The notes: generated by a model not told the origin, from the sequence alone. Shown: positions 1 through 11,628, numbered from the stretch's first letter. The stretch is 64,000 bases of DNA from Aldrovandia affinis (GCA_029706075.1 JAINUG010000191.1:1653501-1717500), one strand, 5' to 3'. Numbers and translations: made by a program.

Positions 1-964
1 GAATTACGTCGTGGCCGCCTGGCGCGATGCAGCGGGCGGATCTTCTGAGCCAAACGGCTCACTGGCTCCATTGTGATGTCCAGCTCATGGCCAAATGTCT
101 CACTGATTCGCGAAGGCCTTGCTCTAGAAAGAATGAAGAATCCTCTGAGCAATGCGGGAGAGAAGCCCCCACCCCCGCCCCACAGACACAGCTGGAAAAC
201 AAGGCATGAGTGATGGGCATTTCAACTCACTTTAGTGATTTGAATCAGTTTGTTCGTTTCAGTACAAAGACCCTGTTTAGTGACTCAGTGATTCGTTCAG
301 TTCCACTTCAGCTTGCAGGTTCTGTGCAGTTCAGTGAATGCAAGCATCTCGTCTCAGAGCATGATAATAAACAATGTATCATTATTATAATACTCTCTCT
401 TTCTCTTTCTTCTCTCTTTCTCTGGTAGTCTGTCGTTTTCGACAATGACATCGTGCTGTTACTTCTTTGTTCTGTTGCGACTTCTTGAGTGACTCAGGAG
501 TCCAAGTCTTAGACGCACAGGCTCAAGAGCATGTAGGACAGACAAATGCCTCTTTTGACGTCGGTGGTCCCGTAGCGGAAAAATATGAACATATTCGTAA
601 CAAAAACCAACTTTTTTATGAGTGATATAACGTACTAAGTAGTACTGAGAGCATATATTACAACTTTGTCAATCAAAATATGAGCTAGATATCAAAATAG
701 AATAAATTAAAACACAAGCATTATCCAGAGCAGCCCTGTGTAACCTTGTGAATTTCCTGTATATGAATGTGATAAATCACAAATCAAAGGAAACTGTTTT
801 TCTTTTTCATATAGAACCTTTCAATGTGGGTGCCAGTCAAACAAATAAAAATGATGTAACATTAAAATATATATATATCAAATTACAATAGAAATACATG
901 AGTACAGTATATTTCTATGTACTTCTCCTCCAACTCCTCACCACTCTTCTAGCTCCTGGTAGCA
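1..964. other. Non-coding sequence, nothing recognised
   Basis: AT-rich from about 580 onward, with a short TA run at 869-879. An open frame at 27-209 has no recognisable domain. I see no exon. Confidence 0.4.
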
Positions 965-1262
965 GCCTGTATTCAATTCAAGTCATTGGTGCTGGCATTT
1001 TGGGAGTACTGAGGGGTACTGCTGCCTCCTACCTTCAGTCACTGATCACATCCTACACTCCATCCAGATCTCTCCGATTGGCCTAGCCAGCTGGCTGCCC
1101 CATCGCTGTGAACACCCTGTAGCCTCTCCACATGGCCCCATCTCTCCCCTGCCCTTGTCTCTAGGTGGTGGAATGACCTTCCCCTCTCGACCAGGATGGC
1201 AGAATCACTTGCCATCTTCCGCAAAAAACAAAAAAATCACCTTCCCGACTTCACCCCTTTGC
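965..1262 (+). mobile_element. L2-type LINE fragment (3' end of ORF2), decayed
   Basis: Decayed copy of the C-terminal ORF2 region of the L2-like LINE seen better preserved at 39222-40926. Shared landmarks in the same order are ATTCAAGTCA, a TACTGCTGCC/TACTGCTCCC block, CCTTCAGTCACT/CCTCCAGTCACT and GCAGAATCACTTG...ATCTTCCGCAA. It ends just before an A-rich stretch. It is out of frame and not coding. Confidence 0.7.
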
Positions 1263-3542
1263 CCATGTTTTCAATAAACGGGTTTTCCCTCATTTACTCA
1301 AGTGTTTCCTTTATTTTGGAAGTTACCTTTTAACTGGCTAAGTTGCTATTTATTTTTACTGTCTTAGCAAGCTAAATGATTAGCAAGCTAGCTTGCTACC
1401 TAATACGGTTTATCACTTAAATCTAAAGGGTTTCAGTTAATTGTGGGCCTCAAAGCTGGGTAAAAGTGGCAATACGTTGCTATGGTAACAACTAAACATT
1501 ATTACTTTAGTTAATTATTAACTGAGTGAAAGAATGATGTTTCAATGCTTTTTCAGTGGTTGCAGACAAGTCACACAATATAGCTGTGACTTTTGTAAAG
1601 TGAAGAATGCACTTGTTGTGTGTGTGTGTGCGTGTGTGTGTTTTGTGCACACAGAAACATATAAATGCAAAGCATACTCTTACATATACTCTTTACACTT
1701 ACTTTCATTCTTGGAAAAACTGGCAAAATATCAGAACTTTCAAATGGTTTCCATTTTCATATCATCGTTCTTGTAAACGTTCTAATGAATTTTAAATGTA
1801 TGCAAGTATTGCTAATCAGCCATGTTACATTTTGGTAAATGGTGAGGGAAAAAGCAATGCATTCACTTTGAGGGATAGGATTTGTATTCTGAGGTTGATT
1901 AATATATCTTATATGTTATTGATGCCTGGGTAGACTTTGGCTCTGGGAACTGAACACAAGCCTTAATGTGTTCAGGGTTGCCATGAGTATCCACGTTTAG
2001 GTAGGTCGCCACCGAACAGCCAATTTCTAATTTAGAGATTTTGCCGTCTCTGAAGAGCAGAGCTTAAAAATGTGTCTGGCTTTGAGAGCTCTATTAGCAT
2101 TCTGCAAACGAACAGTCTGGAGAGTCCTGTTTAAGTGCTCTACAAGCTTCAAAGCATTCATTAAAATAGAGAGCTAGGGAGACAGACACTGAAAGAGAGA
2201 GCAGGAGAGAGGGAGAGGGAGAGAGAGAGAGCGGGGGAGAGAGGGTGAGAAATAGGCAGATAGAGAGAAAGAGGGTGAGAAATAGGCACACAGGGAAAGG
2301 GGGTAAACAGACAGAGACAGAAAAGCACAGAAGGAGAGAGAGACACCAAGAGAGGGAAAGAAAGGGCAAATGCATAGACCTGTGTGTGTGTGTGTGTGTG
2401 TGGGTGTATGTGTGTGTACAACGCCCAACCCTCCACCCTAAGACCACCAACAAGCGACCCTTCACCCCAAAGAGGACCCGCACTCGACCCCCCATAAGGC
2501 TTGATCTCGACTTCTATCCCAAGTACATTGCTGCCATTAAACAGGAATCAGAGATACAGGTTTTATAAATTATATTCATATTTGGCAGGGATTTGGACCC
2601 CCAGATCTTCTTATTGGGACTAAGCTGATAAACTGCTGATGGCTCTGAAAATGTTCTGGCTCGTGCCAAGTGCAAGATGGGCCCACAGCCTGATTCAATT
2701 TAGATCAGTATCTTTACCCAGCAATGGCCAAACCCCCACACCCACCAAAGCCCATATTTTCTGCTGGAGAGGACGCTCTGTGTCCCCATTCCCCTTTCCG
2801 TTATCCTCTAACGCCCCTTCTCCTTCTCCCTCTTTCTCTATCTCTTTGCTACCCCCTCCCCTCCCCTCGTCTCCTCTTTCCATTGCATTCGATTTTTACA
2901 GGTGTGCTTGTGACATGTGTGCCATGGCAGACGCACAGGTAACAGAGCTTACAAAGCACCTTTGTGATTGAGTTACATCACATTACCACTTACAGATAAA
3001 ACTGAGCTTGTACAGCTCACTGAGTGCATGCAATCAAAATAGGTCACGACTCGACAATTATATTTTCAGCAATACATGCAACTTGATTAATGAACGCAGT
3101 CCTCATAACTTTTTATTTTTGCTTGCGCCAAATTGGCCGCTGACTTAAGTAAACTCTGTAACCATATAGCATGTCATATCATGTCATAAATAACTCAACT
3201 CAAAGAAACAGATTGCCTAATATGAATGTCTGCCATGTTCCTTATTTGGGGGGAAAAATAAACTTTCCATTGTCTCTCTCTGGGGATGTTCGGAGTGATG
3301 TCATCAGGGCCGTGAACTCCTCTGTTGATGACACGCTGTTGTGACATGCTGTCAGGCCCTGAGAACCGTTCATTTCTCAATGCGTCTGTACTCCAGGTGT
3401 GCCACTCCAGCGTGATGGTGACGTCACTTTGCCAAGACCACCTGGTGGGCACCATGTTTACAATAAACCTTCTTCTTGCTCTTTTTTCACCCATTAATGG
3501 TTCCTCATTCTCCCTCTCTTTCATACACCTTCCTTTTTCACA

Positions 3543-3579
<37 letters not shown>

Positions 3580-3906
3580 TGCACATACACGTGCGCACAC
3601 ACACACACACATATATACATACACATACACCCACCTTCCTTCTCCCTCCTCTCCTTCTCGCTTAAAGTAAATACAGGTTTCACTTACACAACCTGCAGAG
3701 TGTAAACAGTTGTAGTGAAGGGTTTCCTGTGGTGGAGTAGAGAGAGCACTCTAATGATGGCTTTCGGGAGAGAAAGGGCCCATGTGCACACATAACCTGA
3801 CTCTCTGTTTTGATGTCTCTCTTCCTTTTCACTCGAAAGTCCTATTGCAAATGGCACACTTTGCCCCTAATTGTTTCCATGCATCCCAACACCGACCCTA
3901 CCTACC

Positions 3907-3937
<31 letters not shown>

Positions 3938-5283
3938 CCCACATACACACACAATCTCTCACACACTCACACACACACATACACACTCACACACAAAGAA
4001 ACATAAAATAGATATCCCTGCTTTCATATGTTTTCTTTGGTTGTCACGGCCCGTGTCACTTCTGCAAAGCGCTCTGCTGCATTAATGATATTTATGCCTG
4101 TGCATGCGCGAACACATCTGTCTCCAGAAACCTCAGCTCTTCCCATGCAGCATGCGTAAACGCATAATACATTTTGACGGTATAGTGGTACAGTGAAGGC
4201 TTGTCAGAGAGCCATGAGACAAAACGCATGAGGGAACTGCAGCTGGTGGCGCGTGGTATGAAACAAATAATAATAAAAGACAAAAAACATCATTCAGCAT
4301 TGTCTCTTTAAGTGCAATCTCACCATTATCAGTAATGGGAAATTATGAATAAATGAAGATGTTTCTAAGAAATTCCCGGGGATTCTGATTCCACAGCAGG
4401 AGGAATCAGAATTCAGAATCGCTGTGTCATGTGGCACACCCACTGGTTGCTATATTTAGCCGTCACTACATCGCTGGGAGCATTGCCACATCTGTATTCG
4501 CCCTTATTCTAGAAAATACTCCTGGATTGATGTCCTTTTGTGGGGGAGAAGCACTGAGTCAGGCGTGCGTGTTGTGTGTGTGGGGGTGGTGCAATGGCCG
4601 GAGGTGCAAGTCCACATTCCAAGAAGAGTTACGATAACGAGGACACTTGGAAAAGGCTGACAAAATGCAAGCGGGCTAAGAGCAGGGCTAGTCAGGGGAA
4701 CGATGGATGACAGGTCAGGATTCAGCCTTTTGTCGGATTCAATGCTCCCTCAGTCCGTCCGTCGCCTCATAGCATTTCACACATGACCCGTGACTGCCTG
4801 TTAAAAGCAGGCCTCAGATCAGCCAGACAAACCGGTGTGATAAAGTGTTTACCGCGGCTCCCGTTCTCCCGGTGCACACTGGGGCGGGCCGCGCTGAAGC
4901 TGATACACTTAACACGCTTATTTCAGCCAAGCTTTCAGCACTTAAATCTTCACCTGAAAGGATAGAGACTCGTTGATTGATGTAGAGTAATTTCAAAATG
5001 GTTCAGTTCAGCAAAACATTAGAAACTTAGGGTCACTTAGGGCTCGGCTGGAACAAATCCAAGCAGACAATGCGGGACAATGCCGTACGCCATGCCAGCA
5101 TGACAACTCTCGTTCTGCACACTTACCACAGCGCCACTGTCCCAGCACTTTTTCATCCATCCAATGGCATGATTCTCATTTCTAGCTGGCTACCCCACTC
5201 CAGGCGGAAATGACGAGTGAGTTGTTCAGAGCAAAGATAGGTGTGATGGTGGGTGAAAATCGTGGGAAGTGGAAGCCTTTGAT
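1263..5283. repeat. Non-coding stretch with scattered microsatellites
   Basis: Contains a TG run at 1617-1640, a purine-rich GAGA tract at 2168-2370 followed by (TG)n at 2381-2402, a pyrimidine tract at 2820-2880, CT/CA tracts at 3541-3620, and CT plus ACAC tracts at 3916-3995. Open frames here read as Arg/Glu or Thr/His repeats and are microsatellite artefacts. No gene was recognised. Confidence 0.6.
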
Positions 5284-5526
5284 TTGAGGTTTGGGGTACC
5301 GAGCCAGCTGGGGATGAAGTTTGAGGTATGGAAGCTAGCTTTGGTCTGAGGTTTAGGGTATGGGGGGCTAGTTAAGGTTTGGGGTATGGGGGCTAGTTGC
5401 AGTGTAAGGTTTGGGGTATGGGGGCTAGCTGATGTTTGGGGTACAGGGGCTAGCTTGGGTCTGTGGTTTGGGGTATGGAGGCTAGCTGGGGTTTGAGATT
5501 TGGGGTACAGGCGCTAGCTGGGGTCT
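5284..5526 (+). repeat. G-rich minisatellite, ~30-bp unit, about 8 copies
   Basis: Imperfect tandem array with the core GGTTTGGGGTATGGGGGCTA and a linker AGCTGGGGTCTGA. About eight copies of 27-32 bp can be counted, diverged by point changes and small indels. The + strand is G-rich with runs of four to six G. Confidence 0.85.
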
Positions 5527-6568
5527 AGAGTTAAGGAGTGCGTCCTGGCAGACGCCTGGAGGCTCTCCTTTTTCTCCAGAAATTATGGAAATTTCCTGCA
5601 CAGTAGTAGGGTAGTGTAATTAACATCTATGGGCTCCAAGTGTTTCATTTTTCTATCAGTGGATATTAAAGTAACTCTGGGCCGATACAGAGCTGAGAAT
5701 GCGCTACAGAGCTGACATCGCACCTCTCTCCAGCCCACAGTTTAAGCATAAATCTCAGGCTACCAATCGACCCTAGCGCAGTGCCGCGTGATGGATCATT
5801 TCTGCATTAATTGCCTAAGCTGCGTTTTGCCCCCTTTGGCCTAGGTTTAGTTCTTTATCATTCATCTCTCTCTGGCCAGCAGTGAGAGCAGAACAAAGTG
5901 GAGCAGGGGAACACACCTCAATTAAAATGACGAGCTCCACCGTATGCAGGGTGCTGCAGAGTCACTCCACCCATCAAACCTCCAACGCCCCGCACACATT
6001 GTCAATTTACTCTCGTCTCTACGGGAATGTTTAGTATTAATAACCGATAGACCAGGAACTACAATCAGCATCAATATGCTTCCATATTAGCGACTCATGT
6101 GAGAGTTCCCCAAATTTGACTCTTTTTTGACCAGTTTGTGGTCTTCACAAGATTCGCAGGAGTCAGATAGGCTTCCCTTCCACATCCTGTTGCACTGCTT
6201 GTGTCACTAATAGGGCCTGGAGCAGGTTTTGGGTTGTTATCTTGCACGCGTCTCAGTCCTCCCAGCAGCGGCGGATCCTGGCATAGGCGACAGAGGCAGT
6301 CGCCTAGGGCGGCACGCCGGCAAGGGGCGCACGCACACAGCATACAGACACAGATGCGCGCTCACTTCAGTCTCACTCATCTGTGCTCAGCGCTGTGCTA
6401 CAGCGCTACACTAGCATCGGGCAGGCATGATGTGACTTTTTCATCCCACTGCTTCTGCTGTCTGTCAGCCTATGAAGTCTTCTAGTCCTCACCTGCTAGA
6501 AGCCCGAAGTGGGGGAGGGGTGGAGGTCAATAGCGCCTTTCAAACTCACTGTACAGTACAGTGTAAAT
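5527..6568. other. Non-coding stretch
   Basis: No gene recognised. The part at about 6265-6335 (GGCGGATCCTGGCATAGGCG, then GCCTAGGGCGGC) resembles ends of hAT-type non-autonomous elements common in fish, but I could not find both ends or a target duplication. Confidence 0.35.
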
Positions 6569-6601
6569 CATTGATTTACTTTTACCCCAAGTAAATCAAT
6601 G
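6569..6601. repeat. 13-bp perfect inverted repeat (hairpin)
   Basis: Arms CATTGATTTACTT and AAGTAAATCAATG are perfectly complementary, separated by a 7-nt loop. It lies 14 bp before the candidate solo LTR. No terminator or known regulatory function is implied in this genome. Confidence 0.8.
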
Positions 6602-6615
6602 AAATCACAAAATAA

Positions 6616-8041
6616 TGTGATAGTGGGGCAGCCACTCTCGACTTAAATGGTGAGGAAGGAGTTATGGAGGGGCGTGGCATTCACCACCTGTGAACAATGA
6701 GTGATTAGGCCACCTGTGCTTCCCTATATAACCGGTGTGTATCTATAGTTTGGCCTCTCGGTTGCTTGATGGTTGGTTACCTGAACTCTCCCTCCAGTCA
6801 TTCCGTGTTTGGGCCAGAGGTATGTCATAGTATTCGTACTACTTATGCTGTAGGTCTGTTAGTTGCTGCTACAACCTTGTATTTTATCATTTATAGGTAT
6901 TGGTAGGCTGGTGTGCTGGTTCTCACCGCTGAGGTACGAGTGCTGATGCGCTGTTATATCGCCGAATGCAGCAGGTATAAATGCATACCACTGATAAAAG
7001 TAATACGGCATCCGATGTCTGGATACTTGTAGCTATTTTATTATTGCGTGTCATTTATGGAGGTAAATATTCTGCGTATTCTGCCCATAGGTCGGCTGTC
7101 GGAGCACTAGCTGCTGTTTTGCCTCTGGCAAAACTTGTTCTCCCCAAAGTTTGCCTAAAGAACTGTTGACATTTTAGCGTAGGGTTTTGTTTTTGTTTCT
7201 ATGCGCATTGTCTAGGCTATGGTCATTTACCCGCGTTGCGAGCCCACACTAGCTCTGGTGCGGCCGCGGAATAGCCTACCGCCTAGTTTTCTTACAGTGA
7301 TTGTATGGTTGTATAGGCCGATTTATGATAAACCAACTGGTCTGTTTTGTGCAACCTGGTTATTTGTTAAGTCAGTTAGCTCTCTGGGTAAGGCGTCATA
7401 CTGGTGGGGTGGTTAGGTCCAGGTCTTATAGGCTACCATTACTAATTGCATGTATGTGCGTGTAATACAATTTGACTACCATCACTATTTGCATCGTGTG
7501 ATATAATTGCATGATCACCCTTTTTCTGCACTTACGTTTGTTGTGTTTCAGAGTGATTGTACACCTGGTGTGAGAGTAACTGCACAAGTAGTCCTGTTAG
7601 CCTGAGTATACTTCCCCCCCCCAGTTGGCCCATAGCCCAGCATAGGAAATAGGCTACCGGATAGGTAACTGCGAATAGTGTATGCTGGGAGTATCTGGTT
7701 TTTAGTTGTTATATGTATAACCCCATGTTTTTAATCTAGAATAATTAATTGCAATAAAAGTAATCATTGGGACTTGGTCTTTTTCTCCATTTTTGTAGTT
7801 TGTTACCATTTAACCATTGATGGCTTTTCCCACAGATGCTTCCAGCCATTCCATTTACACCTTTAATAAATTATACCTTTTTGATTTTGAATCACGTCTC
7901 TGTCTTCCTTACATTGAAAGAACCTAAGGTGCCCCGTACACTGTAACCTTTAAGGTGTTTGAATTATTTCCTTGGGTGCAATTCCCAAGGTGGCGTAGTC
8001 TGGCTAGCTTTAGTTGCTCACATACGCACCATACTGTTACA
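6616..8041 (+). mobile_element. Candidate solo LTR, ~1.4 kb
   Basis: The segment begins TGTGATAGTGG and ends CTGTTACA (TG...CA, with TGT/ACA ends). It is flanked by ATAA at 6612-6615 and 8042-8045. Inside are a TATA-like box (CTATATAACC, about 6725) and two AATAAA signals (7753-7758, 7865-7870), the order expected of an LTR in + orientation. No polyprotein open frame is nearby. The 4-bp repeat is AT-rich and could be chance, and the distance from TATA to polyA signal is long for an LTR, so the boundaries are tentative. Confidence 0.45.
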
Positions 8042-8398
8042 ATAACATTGCAACCAAATGCGCCCCTGCTCTCGTAACACACACAAGCAAATGGAAATAA
8101 TATCTCAATAGCTACTGATATACAGCTGCAATTTTGCCTGGTTTAAAACATAATGATAAATGAAAACGAGTCTGTACACCACCAAGGTGAAATGGTTTTC
8201 TCTTGACCCTGCATTGATGGGCAATCATTTAGTCACACAAACATTGAGGTATGCTGCCAAAGTGAAAAGATCAAAGCTTTCGGGATTTCAGTTCAGAAAA
8301 AAAGAGAAAAGAAGAAGAGGAGAAACGGGCCAAAGATAAAGGTATATGGCCAAAAGTCAGTGGACACCCCTACTAATTATTGAGTTCAGGGCTGTTTC

Positions 8399-9317
8399 TG
8401 TGAGGTACGGGATAAGGACCCAGACCCAGACCAGGATCAGGCAGAAAGGAACGTTTAATTCAGGCAAGGATCAAAACCAGTAGACAGAGTAGCGAAGACA
8501 CAAAATCGAAATCCAAGAGAGTAGTCAAAAAACAATCCAAAAAGTCAAAAACCAAGAAATCAGAAAAGGCAAACAAAACAGAATCGGTAGGCAAACTCGA
8601 AGTGAAATGGAAGGAGTGTCTCGGGAAAATACAACAGACTCAGCTTACTGATAATCGGCACAGGGAATGAGGATCAACTTTCTGACAAAGAGTGAACCTA
8701 AACACGGAACTTAAATACAAGCAGGGAAGGGAAACACAATAGGAATCAGGTGTGACTGGGAGGAGAGAAGGGCAGGAACACAGGTGAGAACGATAGGATT
8801 CACTAATACAATAATGAGAGGAAATGAAAGACACGGACTGGGAATCACATAGACACATAGACAATATACGACCTGGAAGAGCAGGCAGACACATGCACAG
8901 TTAGAAGGGGAGGAACGCATAGACAGAAACTGCGTGCAGATAAAGCGAAACGTGAGAAGCGTACAGGGATAGGACAACGAGAGAGAGAATGATAGCGATA
9001 GATAGAAGCGTGAGATAATTAGTAATTAGTAATGTTAGTAACTTAATCTAAACCAATGTTAGTAGATTAGTAGGTTAGTACTATATACATCTAACTAATA
9101 TATACAAAGTGTTTTAGAAAGAAAGAAGGAAGTAAACAAGATAAGAAACCAAGATAGAAAAACCATAAAGTTGAATTTCCCGAAGTGCATGACAAAGACA
9201 AGGAGTGGATCTTGAACAACAAGGAACACTGACAGATGGGGAACAGAACGTGAATGAAACGTGAAAGATTAGAATAATAAATAAACAAAGTACAAACAGA
9301 TGTGGCAAAACATAACA
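8399..9317 (-). mobile_element. Solo LTR (family shared with 62174-63077), 919 bp
   Basis: Begins TGTGAGGTACGGGATAAGG and ends CAAAACATAACA (TG...CA). It is flanked by the 5-bp target duplication GTTTC at 8394-8398 and 9318-9322, as expected for LTR-retrotransposon integration. On the minus strand a TATA-like TATTTAAG (about 8710) precedes an AATTAAA signal (about 8455), giving minus orientation. No internal coding region, primer-binding site or second LTR is adjacent, so it is a solo LTR left by LTR-LTR recombination. It interrupts the Tc1 element and therefore is younger than it. Confidence 0.9.
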
Positions 9318-9322
9318 GTTTC

Positions 9323-9721
9323 TCAGGGTTTGGGATAGGCCCCTTAGTTCCAGTGAAGGGTATTCTTAATGCTACAGGATACGAAGACATCTTAGCCAAT
9401 TGGGTGCTTCCAACTTTGTGGCAACAGTTTGGGGAAGGCCCTTTGCTATTCCAGCATGAACTTGCTCCTGTTCACAAAGCGAGGTCCATAAAGACATGGT
9501 TAGACGAGTTTGGTGTGGAGAAACTCGATTGGCCTGCACAAAGGCCTGACCTCAACCCCATTGAACACCTTTGGGAGGAATTAGAACGCAGATTGCGAGC
9601 CAGGCCTTCTCGTCCAACATCAGTGCCTGACCACACAGTTGCTCTTTTGGCTGAATGGGCACAAATTCCCACAGACACAAAAATCTTGTACAGCGAAAAG
9701 AAGGAAAGCCCAGAAGAGTGA
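9323..9721 (+). pseudogene. Tc1-like transposase remnant (C-terminal DDE half)
   Basis: Open frame reading GFGIGPLVPVKG, then VLPTLWQQFGEGPLLFQHE, APVHKARSIKTWLDEFG and DLNPIEHLWEELERRLRAR, which is the C-terminal catalytic half of a Tc1-family transposase. In working relatives the second catalytic Asp sits in FQHDNAPVH; here it reads FQHELAPVH, a D-to-E change. The third acidic residue (PIE) is kept. The first Asp and the whole DNA-binding domain are deleted. A frameshift follows IPTDT: the usual C-terminal RRV...KGG block continues in another frame. The apparent start codon at 9302 lies in the inserted LTR and is not authentic. Confidence 0.9.
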
Positions 9722-9749
9722 CAGCTGTCACACGCAAAGGGGGATCCAA

Positions 9750-10138
9750 TTAATGCCCATGGATTTAGAATGGGATGTCCAACAAGTCTTCCACTGACTT
9801 TTGACCAGATAGTGTGATGTCATCTCATCTGAACATTATGTCACGTAGAAGTTTTGAAGTAGTCTAGATGAACACCATTGATGTTGGGAGGAAGCTCCTT
9901 GGTCTTCTTGGTGTTCAGCTAGCAACTCAGGGGATTGCTCTTTTTGAATATACTGAGCCAAGCACTTCTTGTGAGTGCAAAGTTAGCTGCTAGCATATTA
10001 ATGCCCATGGTTTTAGAATGGGATGTCCAACAAGTTCATATAGGTGTGATGGTCAGGTGTCCACTGACTTTTGACCATATAGTGTATGTGTAATGTCATC
10101 TCATCGTGAACATTATGTCACGTTTTGAAGTAGTCTAG
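9750..10138 (+). repeat. Imperfect direct duplication of the Tc1 right end plus flank
   Basis: Copy A (9750-9867) and copy B (9998-10138) share TTAATGCCCATGG, AGAATGGGATGTCCAACAAG, CCACTGACTTTTGACCA and the downstream block ATGTCATCTCATC...GAACATTATGTCACG...TTTTGAAGTAGTCTAG. Because the shared part runs past the transposon terminus into flanking DNA, this is a segmental duplication (offset about 248 bp) after insertion and not two transposon ends. Copy A lacks about 23 bp present in copy B. Confidence 0.8.
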
Positions 10139-11426
10139 TAAATAATCGTGCTAGCTAGGTATTGCATCAATTACTATACTAAAGTTAATGCTAGCTAGTA
10201 GCTCAAGCATTTAGCTAGCATTACACTGGCTATAATGACACTGAACTTTCTCTAAAAAACACCTTTCTTGACTATCATCATGAATATTTTATCTGATTTT
10301 TTTTTGCCATCTGTATCACTATGAGCTTACTATTAGCTAGTTAACATGCATATAGTCCAGCTAAACTAGCTGCAAAACAGCAGAAGCTATCTTAAGTCTG
10401 GTTTGTGCATAATGAACTTTCAGCCACATTGAGCCAGACTCAGCCACTATTGAAAAGGTGCAACTCTGTTGTGTTCAATTTAGTTTTATTTGTGTGCACC
10501 TTCAATTTTGTAATTAGTGTGCAATATGTTTCACTGTTCTTATTTATTGATTTGGACAGCACCTCCTTATTTTTGTTCCTTTTAAAAGAAGCATTTTTAT
10601 TTATCTATTTTTTAAAATTTTTATTGTTCAATTTCAATTTGTTATTTGTGTATATCTTGGATTTTTACAATTTAATATTTGTGTGCAATATTTTTCAGTA
10701 TTTCTTTGTCTATTGGTATATTTTCTTAGAATAAAAGGGGTGCCTATTGTGCCTTGTTACAACATAGGTACTTGTTTTGCGTGGCCTCCCTGGGGCTTGG
10801 GGGGGGGGAGGTATGACTGATCTCCCCCAGGGCACCAAGTGAGCCAGGACCACCACTGCCTCCCAGGGCCCGAGTTCAGGCTTTCTGCTCTTTCCCCTTA
10901 TGCTTTTTTTTCACAGCTGTTTTCCGCCTGTATATGTCTCAAACTTTCCTTTTCTCTGTCTTTGTCTCTTTCTTTAAAGTGATAGTTCACCCAAATTGGA
11001 TGCAATTGTCATTTTCTTTACTTTTGATATGATGGACCATGCTTCCAAAGAAGAGTTTCTAGAGAAGTCGCTGTCTGCAGAAATAGCACATTCACTGATG
11101 AATTGTAGCTTGTTAGCATCGATGTCCAAATATGCATTGATGTCCTTGTCTGAAAGCAATGGGAGTTTTTGTACCATCAAGTAGCATTCCAAATTTACCC
11201 AGTAACTTCCATGCAAGTCTATCAGCCATGCGGCTAATTTGGAAGTTGAACATGTACATAATATCAGACAATACTTTAATAGTAGATGAAGAGGAACTAC
11301 TTTACTTAACAATTTAGGTCACGCTATCACAACTCTATTCTCGTGAACCTTTTTAAACTACGTATGTGCTTCTGTGTATCTGCAAAAATAATATCTAAGC
11401 TAAGGTGCCAGTACAACAAGTTCTAA
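10139..11426. other. Non-coding stretch, AT-rich
   Basis: AT-rich, with repeated GCTAGC/TAGCTAG words at 10150-10390. The sequence at 10976-10996 (AAAGTGATAGTTCACCCAAA) is the typical end of a fish MITE family, but its other end could not be placed. No gene recognised. Confidence 0.35.
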
Positions 11427-11628
11427 ATGAACTGCATTTACATTTTAAGCATTTAGCAGACGCTCTTATCCAGAGCGACTTACAAGATGTGCATTAATCC
11501 ATGGTAGGAACAATCATAGTTAGCGCACGAGATCAGTGCAGGAATACAGCAATAGACATAATTGCAGGAATCTGCGTAGCATACCTGTAACACCGGGAAG
11601 GAAAAGGTCAGTGATTTTTTTTTTTGCA
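11427..11628 (-). mobile_element. L2-type LINE 3'-end fragment (or derived SINE)
   Basis: Reverse complement of the same 3' sequence seen at 15025-15275 and 40735-40926. On the minus strand it runs from CCTTTTCCTTCCCGGTGTTA through GTTCCTACCATGGATTAATG to CGCTCTGGATAAGAGCGTCT and TGCTAAATGCTTAAAATG. It contains only 3' UTR and tail, so it is a severely 5'-truncated copy. Confidence 0.8.

Larger units (their letters stand above)
8345..10084 (+). mobile_element. Tc1/mariner element, internally deleted and split by an LTR
   Basis: Inverted repeat ends are present: ATATGGCCAAAAGTCAGTGG at the left (8344-8363) and its near-complement ending GACTTTTGACCATATAGTG at the right (about 10066-10084). 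Only about 55 bp of the left end remains before a solo LTR (8399-9317). After the LTR the sequence resumes within the second half of the transposase, so the N-terminal helix-turn-helix half is missing. The right end has been tandemly duplicated (9750-9867 and 9998-10138). It is a dead copy. Confidence 0.85.

Noticed and set aside
1..209. Frame at 27-209 as a terminal exon of an upstream gene
   Set aside because: No recognisable protein family or convincing splice sites at the window edge.
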